In this document: piece after piece, positions 1 through 5,842 of the stretch
Layout: every line of letters begins with the position of its first letter
Numbering within the stretch: position 1 is the first letter of the stretch
Assembly: GCA_030630245.1 (NCBI GenBank)
Contig: DAOVNL010000063.1
Location: 1 to 5,842, forward strand
DNA: 5,842 nucleotides
From: Candidatus Omnitrophota bacterium
Lineage (GTDB): Bacteria > Omnitrophota > Gorgyraeia > B26-G9
Direction: 5' to 3'
Notes under the pieces: generated by a model
The model's input: the letters and a program-made list of their open reading frames with translations, nothing else
Told to the model about the DNA's origin: nothing
The model's database searches: none
Position numbers and translations under genes: made by a program

Positions 1-2350
1 CAATGTTGGAACCTTCATCCATTGTCTGCAGCGTCAACAAACCGGCGGTTATAGAACCGCTATCACTGGTTGTGATATTGCCCCCGGCAGTAAGTGTGGT
101 ATTATCATTAGCGCCTGTATCCACTGAAGTCACGGTAATATCTCCGGCAGTAGCTATATAGGTAAAGGATGAATTCCCATCGCTTAAATCAACATCAGTC
201 AACACATGGTCATCGTCAATATCAATAGCATCAGTACCGCCCAAATAACTAATATCTATTGTTCCATAATTTTCGTTCCCTACGGTTATGGTTGTCGCGC
301 TTACAGTATTAGCAATTCGTTCACCAATCCACATCGCGCCTGCTCCCGTGTCAGTCAAAGTAAGCGCTGCGGCGCCGTTTAAATCCAAGCGCTGGCCGGT
401 ACCGGTACCTATTGCATTAGCACTAAGAACAACAGAACCGGTATTCACTATTTCGGGATTGACAGTCGCGTCATTAACTATAATGTTACCCGCCGTTGCC
501 GTTAGTGTAACGTCGCCGCTGCCCGCCGTCAGAATATTGTCAATATTATTTAAAGTTACATTACCTGCTGCCGTAACTGTGATATCGCCATTGCCGGAAT
601 TGAGTACCGCGCCAAAAGTAACCGCGTCTGAGTGATTTATAGTAATATCGCCGGCATTTGTAGTAATTGTTCCGGTATTATTAAACGTAGTGCCTGTGGA
701 ACTAAACAAACCGCCGGTCAAAACAACACCGGCATTTACAGCAACAGCATCATCAGCATCTAAAATCAAGTCTCCGGAACCGGCAAAATTAACTCCTGTA
801 GTAAAAGTAATTTGGTTTCCCGTTAATGTAAGATTGTTGTTGCTTCCGCTTGCAACCCCGTTGGTGAGAACCTTGCCCGCGTTAAACACTATATTTCCGG
901 CGCCGCTGCCGTTGCCAACAGTGGTATCAATAACTGTATGTCCATTATCTATATGGGCTTCCAGCACATCAATATCCATAGTAGTGGCATCGCTCCCTGT
1001 GCCGTTTGCCCAATTATCAACTGTCCAGGTAACAGGTCCATTACCTCCATCATCAATAGTAAGGTTAACCGGATCTATTAACAAGCAGCCTGCTTCGCCG
1101 TTCGGCGCTCTCCTGTCAACCATGCCGTTAACTTCAACATGTTCCAATCCGCTGACTTCAACAAAACCGCCATTACCTGAGATACTGCCGCCGGTCACCT
1201 CGATTCCGGCATTTTCCCAGAATAAAGCCGTATCAGGTGAGAAAACAATTACTTCACCGCCATCGCCCATTGTATCCGCGTTAGCAGTAGTCAAACTATC
1301 CGGACTTAAAACAACTATATCAGCCGCATAGAAATCTATACTGCCGCCATCGCCATCACCCATTGCATCCGCGCGGACTTCACCGAATTGGCCGACCATT
1401 GAGCCGGTCATTTCTATGCTGCCGGCCTTAGCGCCGCATTCTACCGCCGACACATCAAGAATCCCGCTATTGACAACTTCTCCTTCTCCGCGTCCGATCA
1501 GTTTCACGCCGCCTTCAGAACTTAATAGAGACTTAGCTTCAATGATACCGCTATTGTTAACCACGGACGCGATAACGTCGTTGCCCGCATCACCGGTTAA
1601 AATAACCCAGCCTCCCTGGTTTTTTATACTCCCCTGATTTTGGACAGAGCTATCCATTATCCGGCCATCGGGGCCTTTTACCTGCTCCAACACCTTGCCG
1701 GAAACTTCAAACTTCATCAACCCATCCCCAGTGAAATCAATCGTAAAGCGGTCGCCGGACGCGAGCGCTACATGGCCCAAATCCGCGGCAATAAGGCCTG
1801 AATTATCAACGCTGGGAGCAGCGAGGTAAACAAACCCATTTTGTCCCACCGTGATATTGCCTCTATTAATAATAAAAGATGGGTCATTCCCTAAATTCTG
1901 CGTAAAATCATACTTACCGGCAAGGAAATCGCTATCAGCAATGTCGAAAGTAGTCGCCAGCAATCCCGCAACATCAATTTTAGAGCCGGCGCCGAACAAT
2001 ATACCGTTGGGATTAATCAAGAAAATGCGGCCGTTAGCTGTCAGTTCACCTAATATAGAGGAAGGGCCCCCTCTAATAACACGATTAAGCGCCACGGAAT
2101 CCATCCCGGGCTGTAAAAACTTGACCAGCTCATTGACATCAATATTGAAGCTGTTCCAATTGATAATGGCTTTATCGCTAAGCTGATTAATAATAGTTTC
2201 ATATTGGCTGGATGAAATAGACGCTTCACCGGCAGCGATATCGCCGCCTTCAGGCCCGGTCTGGGCCGGCGTTGGAAACATCAATAGCAAAGAAATGAAG
2301 ACAATAAAAGTTTTAATCATAAAACATTTCTTTAAAAATAAACTTTGCAC
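1..2350 (-). CDS. TpsA exoprotein, filamentous haemagglutinin-like, C-terminus outside the window
   Basis: Secreted substrate of a two-partner (type Vb) secretion system; only the first 783 residues are in the window and the frame stays open to position 1. I read it by reverse-complementing the strand and found no stop or frameshift. Residues 1-29 form a Sec signal peptide (lysines at 7, 8 and 13, a hydrophobic core, likely cleavage after TPA). Residues about 40-215 are the TPS/haemagglutination-activity domain: IINWNSFNI (62-70), VALNRVIRG (86-94), then the hallmark INPNGILFG (112-120) and VALASGD (194-200). Glycine-rich beta-solenoid sequence follows, with GGFVEVSG (394-401) and LLIDPVNLTI (423-432), both typical of large TpsA proteins, and then AGDITV-like repeats from about 562. 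The start chosen is GTG at 2350: AGGAGGG lies 7 bases upstream and it gives a complete signal peptide. ATG 2320, in frame, is the alternative. It follows the transporter gene by 51 bases. The passenger's target (adhesin or other) cannot be told. Confidence 0.93.
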   Translation of the reverse strand, partial: MQSLFLKKCFMIKTFIVFISLLLMFPTPAQTGPEGGDIAAGEASISSSQYETIINQLSDKAIINWNSFNIDVNELVKFLQPGMDSVALNRVIRGGPSSILGELTANGRIFLINPNGILFGAGSKIDVAGLLATTFDIADSDFLAGKYDFTQNLGNDPSFIINRGNITVGQNGFVYLAAPSVDNSGLIAADLGHVALASGDRFTIDFTGDGLMKFEVSGKVLEQVKGPDGRIMDSSVQNQGSIKNQGGWVILTGDAGNDVIASVVNNSGIIEAKSLLSSEGGVKLIGRGEGEVVNSGILDVSAVECGAKAGSIEMTGSMVGQFGEVRADAMGDGDGGSIDFYAADIVVLSPDSLTTANADTMGDGGEVIVFSPDTALFWENAGIEVTGGSISGNGGFVEVSGLEHVEVNGMVDRRAPNGEAGCLLIDPVNLTIDDGGNGPVTWTVDNWANGTGSDATTMDIDVLEAHIDNGHTVIDTTVGNGSGAGNIVFNAGKVLTNGVASGSNNNLTLTGNQITFTTGVNFAGSGDLILDADDAVAVNAGVVLTGGLFSSTGTTFNNTGTITTNAGDITINHSDAVTFGAVLNSGNGDITVTAAGNVTLNNIDNILTAGSGDVTLTATAGNIIVNDATVNPEIVNTGSVVLSANAIGTGTGQRLDLNGAAALTLTDTGAGAMWIGERIANTVSATTITVGNENYGTIDISYLGGTDAIDIDDDHVLTDVDLSDGNSSFTYIATAGDITVTSVDTGANDNTTLTAGGNITTSDSGSITAGLLTLQTMDEGSNI

Positions 2351-2357
2351 GGCATTA

Positions 2358-2364
2358 CCCTCCT
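2358..2364 (-). promoter_or_regulatory. Shine-Dalgarno of the tpsA gene that decides its GTG start
   Basis: The minus strand reads AGGAGGG, then TAATGCC, then GTG. The 7-base gap fits a start at 2350. An ATG at 2355 sits only 2 bases from the motif and is out of frame, ending after seven sense codons. ATG 2327 is also out of frame. The in-frame ATG at 2320 has only the weak AAAGAAA upstream. Confidence 0.8.
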
Positions 2365-2401
2365 ATAAATTTATTTGAAACTTTTAAATAATATAGCTGA
2401 T

Positions 2402-5212
2402 TTAAAATTTATACTTTATTTCAAAATAAAAAACGGAATTATCGCCCGTGCTGGGCCCAACAGGAATACCCCAATCCATACGGATATCAAACATATCATT
2501 AATCCCAGTATAAATACCCACTCCCACCCCGGAAATATTCCGTTTTGATCTTTGACTAAAAGTCGGTTCTTGAATATGAATCATGCCATGGTCGCCAAAA
2601 AACAGCAATTGATACAAATTTTTCTTTGCGGATAACAATGTAATCCGTGTTTCAATATTGGCCGTAAATCCGTCATCACCAAGGTATACGGCAGACTGAT
2701 GCCCATGTACAGAATTTACGCCGCCAATCGGCCACTGCTCACCTGCCACCAAAGGATGAAAGCTATATTGCCCGGACACCCGGCCCACGAGCATTAAACG
2801 ATCATTGATTTTCTGAGCTCGAACAATACTCGGCGTTACCTTAGTAAACCGGTTATCTGCTTTTGCAAAGCTGCGGCTGGAACGAAGGGAATCATGAGGC
2901 ATACCCCCAAAGCCTTCACCAAGCCCCTGATGAACCCCCAAGGATAATAAAGTACGCCCGTTGATGCTTCGTGTATCAAGGTTGAAAAGTTCAACGCGTA
3001 GTTTGCGAATATGATCATCACTCGTCTTAGCAAGGCCTGCCAGCATTGTCTGCTCAAAGTCCTTAGACTCAAACCACGATTCAAAACTCATTGATGTTTT
3101 TTGCGTAAGAAGATACGGGTAAGAAACACCAAGCCCCCAGGATAATACATCACTCTCAATATCTAAAGGAGCGAACTCTTCGCCAACCGCAAAACTGCTT
3201 TTAGAAACGTAAGACTTTAGCTGCAATCCTTGCGAACCAACCGGCGTCATATAATTGAGATGCGCGTAATACATGTCATTGACATCCACCGCTTTGATCC
3301 ATTTAGCGTTGAGAAGATCACCGCGGCCGGTAAGATTATTAAAATTTAATTCCGGAGAAATGCGGTATTTACCGGTACTTTTCAATCCAAAGTTGTTTAC
3401 TTCCAAAGAACCTTCAATCCTTTTCTTCTCAGCCACATCTATATTTATATTAGTCGTACCAATCCCTCTTCCATCCTGGAATACAGAACTCGTTTTGAGG
3501 CCGGAATAAGAATTTAACACCAAAAGCGCCCGCTCGATACTCTGTTTACGAATAGGCTCTCCGGGAAACACTTTAGCCAGGACAGGCCGAATGCGTTCCT
3601 CGCTATAGCGGTTATTCCCGCAAACAACAATCTCGCCAAGCCGGCCCTCAAGAACGACAAAATTGACTACTCCCTTTTGGGCGTCAATGTCTTGCTGGGG
3701 GATAATAACCTGCGTCAGGAAATAACCCCCGTCATGATAATATTGCGCTGCCCGGTCAGCCAGCAGCCGTAATTCATCAAGCGTATACTCCTTGCCCAAA
3801 TCAGACAAAATACTTTCTTTTAAGCTCTCACTATCAAAAACGCTGTTACCGGAAAACCGAATTTCACGAACTCTAACTCGCGGCTGTTCCGAACGATCAA
3901 CGGCAGCAGGTGTTTGGGTTTGTTCTTGTTTTCGTCTTTTTAATCCTGCCAAGGCTAACTTTTGCGCCAATTGATGTTCCCGTTCTTTCTGGATCTTCAC
4001 TTTCCTATCCAAGGACTTCTTCCTTTTCCGCTCTAAGATGATTCTTCGTTCGTCAAGTTTCTGCTGTCTCTTTTGTTTAAACTGATCCTCTTTGGACTTA
4101 CTCGCGATCCTGTGCGGAATAAGCTTGTCAATATAGTCCTGGGCATCGCGGTAGTCAACATCCAAAGAGATAATTTCCTTAAAAATATTTTCCGCCTGAT
4201 CAAACCAATCTTCCCTGTAATAACTGCAGCCCTCGGCATAAAGCTCTTTGATCTGCTGAGCCTGCTGCCGTTCCAACTCCCGCAAGCGTTGACTCTCCCG
4301 GCGGTAAACCTCTTGGCCAACAATTTTTTGAACCCTCTCTTTCTCAATACTAATTTTACGTTTTAAAATTGGTTCCTTTTCAGTATCCACGACTTCATCA
4401 GCATATTTATATAACGCGAGAGCATCTGAATTTTTGCCGGCTTCCGCGTACATTCTCGCATCTTTAATAATGCTTACGGTGTTGAGATAAGAGCTTTTAT
4501 CAATTACAATATAAGCGCTTACTTCTTCTGCAGCATCTTCTGCGAGCAGCAGGTTTCTTTCTTCCCTGACCAAACGTTTCACCTCAATAGCGGCCTGTTT
4601 CTTCCGCTGAGCTTTCTGCCGGGTGAGTTCTTTCCTTTGCCGAGCCTCTTCCCTGGCTAAAAGTTTCTTCTCAATAGCGGCCTGTTTCTTCCACTGAGCT
4701 TTTCTCTGGGCGACTTCTTTCCTTTGCTGAGCGTCTTCCCTGGCTAAACGTTTCTCCTCAAGAGCGAGCTGCTTCTTCTCCTGAGCCTCTTCTTTGGCTA
4801 AGAGTTTCTGCTCAAGAGCTGCCTGTTTCTTCCGCTGAGCTCTTCGCCGGGCGAGTTCTTTTCTTTGCTGAGCCTCTTCCCTGGCTAAGAGTTTCTGCTC
4901 AAGAGCTGCCTGTTTCTTCCACTGAGCTTTTCGCCGGGCGAGTTCTTTTCTTTGCTGAGCCTCTTCCCTGGCTAAGAGTTTCTGCTCAAGAACACGCTGC
5001 TTCTTCTTTTGAGCCTCTTCTCTTGCCAGCTCTTTCTTGTCTATAGCAGCTTGCTTTTTCTCTGATGTAATTTTGGCTATTTTAAAACTATCCGACGAAA
5101 CTGTTTTCGCGTATACGCAAGATGTACAAATAATCTCGGCAGCGATACAAATGAAAAAAATAGTCACGAAACAAATAAGCATTTTTTGTCTTAATTCCAA
5201 AATATTAAACAT
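2402..5212 (-). CDS. TpsB outer-membrane transporter (ShlB/FhaC/HecB family) with a long coiled-coil and TPR-like N-terminal extension
   Basis: Outer-membrane pore that exports the TpsA protein encoded next to it. Order in the 936 residues: signal peptide 1-35 (cleavage likely after VYA); charged TolA-like helix with repeats, about 50-222; TPR-like helices about 243-275; basic coil 280-320; TPR-like unit 320-362 (YYREDWFDQAENIFKEI); very basic coil 368-432; linker; first POTRA 446-524, with GGYFLTQVIIPQQDI (495-509) and FVVLEGRLGEI (518-528); second POTRA 525-598; 16-strand-type barrel from about 600, ending in Phe936. Usual TpsB proteins have roughly 550-600 residues, so some 350 are additional. 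Two motifs of the barrel can be placed: GGVNSVHGH (830-838), where the family has VRGY/F, so the arginine is histidine 836; and FFGDHG (871-876), which keeps the partner aspartate 874. Start ATG 5212 has GAAAGGG nine bases upstream; Met11 is an alternative that would shorten the signal peptide. It probably shares a transcript with tpsA. The family call is secure; the role of the extension is unknown. Confidence 0.95.
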   Translation of the reverse strand: MFNILELRQKMLICFVTIFFICIAAEIICTSCVYAKTVSSDSFKIAKITSEKKQAAIDKKELAREEAQKKKQRVLEQKLLAREEAQQRKELARRKAQWKKQAALEQKLLAREEAQQRKELARRRAQRKKQAALEQKLLAKEEAQEKKQLALEEKRLAREDAQQRKEVAQRKAQWKKQAAIEKKLLAREEARQRKELTRQKAQRKKQAAIEVKRLVREERNLLLAEDAAEEVSAYIVIDKSSYLNTVSIIKDARMYAEAGKNSDALALYKYADEVVDTEKEPILKRKISIEKERVQKIVGQEVYRRESQRLRELERQQAQQIKELYAEGCSYYREDWFDQAENIFKEIISLDVDYRDAQDYIDKLIPHRIASKSKEDQFKQKRQQKLDERRIILERKRKKSLDRKVKIQKEREHQLAQKLALAGLKRRKQEQTQTPAAVDRSEQPRVRVREIRFSGNSVFDSESLKESILSDLGKEYTLDELRLLADRAAQYYHDGGYFLTQVIIPQQDIDAQKGVVNFVVLEGRLGEIVVCGNNRYSEERIRPVLAKVFPGEPIRKQSIERALLVLNSYSGLKTSSVFQDGRGIGTTNINIDVAEKKRIEGSLEVNNFGLKSTGKYRISPELNFNNLTGRGDLLNAKWIKAVDVNDMYYAHLNYMTPVGSQGLQLKSYVSKSSFAVGEEFAPLDIESDVLSWGLGVSYPYLLTQKTSMSFESWFESKDFEQTMLAGLAKTSDDHIRKLRVELFNLDTRSINGRTLLSLGVHQGLGEGFGGMPHDSLRSSRSFAKADNRFTKVTPSIVRAQKINDRLMLVGRVSGQYSFHPLVAGEQWPIGGVNSVHGHQSAVYLGDDGFTANIETRITLLSAKKNLYQLLFFGDHGMIHIQEPTFSQRSKRNISGVGVGIYTGINDMFDIRMDWGIPVGPSTGDNSVFYFEIKYKF
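4577..5032 (-). repeat. Intragenic array of 29- and 18-codon repeats (TpsB residues 61-212)
   Basis: Six in-frame units in the transporter's extension: 18 codons (residues 61-78), 29 (79-107), 29 (108-136), 18 (137-154), 29 (155-183) and 29 (184-212). A typical long unit starts LLAREEAQQRKELARRKA and ends QWKKQAALEQK; the short ones lack the middle 11 residues. The two central long units, bases 4805-4891 and 4892-4978, differ at only 2 of 87 positions, while the outer ones have drifted. The residues are almost all K, R, E, Q, A and L, as in a long exposed helix. There is no spacer between units, so this is protein-coding expansion. Confidence 0.93.
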
Positions 5213-5221
5213 CCCCGGTTT

Positions 5222-5228
5222 CCCTTTC
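5222..5228 (-). promoter_or_regulatory. Probable ribosome binding site of tpsB
   Basis: GAAAGGG on the minus strand, nine bases before ATG 5212. It is weaker than the tpsA site. The GGGG directly before the ATG is too close to serve. This site favours the first methionine over Met11, which has no better motif in front. Confidence 0.5.
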
Positions 5229-5372
5229 TTCTGTCAACTATAGCGATTTTTGGTTTAAGCTATCTTATTTACAACCGTAACCCAAACTACATATATCTTA
5301 ATATATAGGATGCGATTAACCATAATATCATAAAATACTATATTTTAAATCTGCTTTTTCACAATTCTATCG

Positions 5373-5449
5373 ATGCAATATTTTAAAGTATGATACTATA
5401 TTATAGTGTAGCACAAATATTGTCAAGCAAAAATTGTATAATATTGCAT
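5373..5449. repeat. 10-bp inverted repeat flanking the promoter
   Basis: ATGCAATATT at 5373-5382 and its exact complement AATATTGCAT at 5440-5449 enclose 57 bases that contain the -35, the -10 and the likely start of transcription. Such spacing could suit a dimeric regulator bound on both sides or a small DNA loop, or it could be chance in AT-rich DNA. The enclosed segment is too short for a transposon with its own gene. Confidence 0.5.
5400..5426 (-). promoter_or_regulatory. Sigma-70-like promoter for the tpsB-tpsA operon
   Basis: The minus strand has a perfect -35 TTGACA (5426-5421) and a perfect -10 TATAAT (5405-5400), separated by 15 bases rather than the preferred 17. Transcription would begin near 5393 and leave a leader of about 180 bases before ATG 5212. 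Two short palindromes overlap the -10 and the start: ACTATA-T-TATAGT (5395-5407) and AGTAT-G-ATACT (5387-5397). They may be operator sites. Surroundings this AT-rich give false TATAAT matches, but the exact TTGACA makes chance less likely. Confidence 0.55.
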
Positions 5450-5581
5450 TAAATGAAATGTTAGGCAACTGATGGGCGGCAATTATAATTACCGGTCAAC
5501 GACAATTAAAATTCCCGAAAAATAGGCTGAGCAAATGCGCAAATTGGCTGGCCTAAGGGGCAAGGCAGGCTTGTCCAACCA

Positions 5582-5623
5582 GCGTTGAAAGCGAGGTTCG
5601 TTTCACTCGCTCGCATTCAACGC
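5582..5623. repeat. Hairpin downstream of the nucleotidyltransferase gene
   Basis: The arms are GCGTTGAAAGCGAG (5582-5595) and CTCGCATTCAACGC (5610-5623). They pair at 13 of 14 positions around a 14-base loop. It starts 16 bases after the stop codon of the minus-strand gene. No run of T follows on either strand, so it does not look like a standard intrinsic terminator. It may stabilise the 3' end, act as a factor-assisted terminator, or be a dispersed palindromic repeat. Confidence 0.7.
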
Positions 5624-5639
5624 ATTATACATTAGAAAT

Positions 5640-5842
5640 TTATTCAGTAATAGATTCTATATCAGCTAAATCTTTATGACGTCCAAGAGATTTTTTATTC
5701 TCGATCAATTCATCTTTTCCAATAAAATATACCGGAATATCTCCATATTCATCTTTAGCTCGATTAGATGAGACTTGTTCCCATGTTACTCCTGTAAGAG
5801 ATGTAAGGATGTCTATGCGGACTGGAGGGATGCCTAATTGTA
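5640..5842 (-). CDS. Nucleotidyltransferase-like protein, C-terminal 66 residues only
   Basis: The minus-strand frame is open from the right edge to TAA at 5642-5640, so the start and most of the protein lie outside the window. The visible part begins QLGIPPVRIDILTS and continues with GDIPVYFIGKDELIENKK and LGRHKDLADIESI. This succession (GxPPxRIDIL, then PV.FI...LI.NK, then GR.KDLADxE) is the C-terminal signature I know from small polymerase-beta-fold nucleotidyltransferases such as the DUF6036/MNT-like proteins, often annotated only as hypothetical. The aspartate of RIDIL is probably the third metal-binding carboxylate. The substrate is unknown; relatives include partners in toxin-antitoxin or abortive-infection modules. 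It has its own stop and a 427-base gap before tpsB, so it is probably not part of the secretion operon. Confidence 0.75.
   Translation of the reverse strand, partial: QLGIPPVRIDILTSLTGVTWEQVSSNRAKDEYGDIPVYFIGKDELIENKKSLGRHKDLADIESITE

Larger units (their letters stand above)
5213..5639. other. Intergenic region between the nucleotidyltransferase and tpsB genes
   Basis: I see no convincing gene, tRNA or other RNA in these 427 bases. The part next to tpsB (5213-5460) is strongly AT-rich and carries the proposed promoter, several palindromes and a leader of about 180 bases. The part 5461-5639 is visibly richer in G and C and contains the hairpin at 5582-5623. Two further AT-only inverted repeats lie in the leader: TAAAATA/TATTTTA at 5331-5347 and ATATAT/ATATAT at 5291-5306. 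They could easily occur by chance at this composition. I found no recognisable riboswitch core. Confidence 0.7.

Noticed and set aside
288..2186. Several plus-strand open frames rich in proline, threonine, serine and alanine (288-635, 690-1331, 1416-1637, 1851-2186).
   Set aside because: They lie opposite the repetitive, glycine- and valine-rich tpsA frame, which has the signal peptide, SD and TPS motifs. The plus-strand products show no recognisable domain.
2351..2401. Possible terminator or promoter between tpsB and tpsA.
   Set aside because: The 51 bases are AT-rich with no stem followed by T and no clear -35/-10 pair at a suitable distance; only the Shine-Dalgarno stands out.
4033..4347. 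Minus-strand 104-codon open frame within the transporter gene, and similar plus-strand frames (for example 4073-4366 and 5037-5243).
   Set aside because: They overlap the TpsB frame, whose POTRA, barrel and repeat features are unmistakable. They have no ribosome binding site or domain of their own.
4577..5032. Regular repeats that could suggest a CRISPR array.
   Set aside because: The units are adjacent with no unique spacers, keep the reading frame and encode charged helix, so they are coding repeats.
5586..5612. tRNA T-arm resemblance (GCGAG-GTTCG...CTCGC).
   Set aside because: The loop TTCGTTT lacks the conserved adenine, and no D arm, anticodon arm or acceptor stem can be drawn around it.
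5460..5639. Possible integron attC site: GTTAGGC at 5460-5466 and GTCCAAC at 5573-5579 fit the core-site consensus, and a hairpin follows a gene.
   Set aside because: The core-like heptamers have no complementary partner in the correct place and orientation, and the flanks of the hairpin do not pair as R and L boxes should. Seven-base degenerate matches are expected by chance.

Overview
The window holds three genes, all on the minus strand and two of them cut by the window edges, plus one intergenic stretch of about 430 bases. It suggests a diderm (Gram-negative-type) bacterium: the two main genes encode an outer-membrane two-partner secretion (TPS, type Vb) pair, and the transporter ends in a C-terminal phenylalanine as outer-membrane barrels do. 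The periplasmic extension rich in TPR-like and charged helices, together with the style of the exoprotein, recalls uncultured lineages such as Candidatus Omnitrophota. That placement is an impression; nothing here fixes the phylum.

Layout, read in the direction of transcription (right to left). (1) 5842-5640: the last 66 codons of a small nucleotidyltransferase-like protein. (2) 5639-5213: a non-coding stretch with a 14-bp-stem hairpin just behind that gene and, further on, an AT-rich segment containing a consensus-like sigma-70 promoter framed by a 10-bp inverted repeat. (3) 5212-2402: a 936-residue TpsB transporter of the ShlB/FhaC/HecB family. Its C-terminal half is ordinary (two POTRA domains and a barrel), but about 400 residues of TolA-like charged helix and TPR-like helices precede it. 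(4) 51 untranslated bases with a strong Shine-Dalgarno. (5) 2350-1: the first 783 residues of a filamentous-haemagglutinin-like TpsA exoprotein, which continues beyond the left edge.

How they work together: TpsA is exported across the inner membrane by its Sec signal peptide. Its N-terminal TPS domain is recognised in the periplasm by the TpsB POTRA domains, and it is threaded through the TpsB barrel to the cell surface, where it folds as a beta-solenoid. The short gap and the lack of a visible terminator between the genes suggest one tpsB-tpsA transcript from the promoter near 5400-5426.

The most unusual points are in TpsB. It has a long N-terminal rod built from 11-11-7 and 11-7 residue modules with two almost identical 87-bp tandem copies, and the normally invariant arginine of the VRGY/F motif is replaced by histidine.
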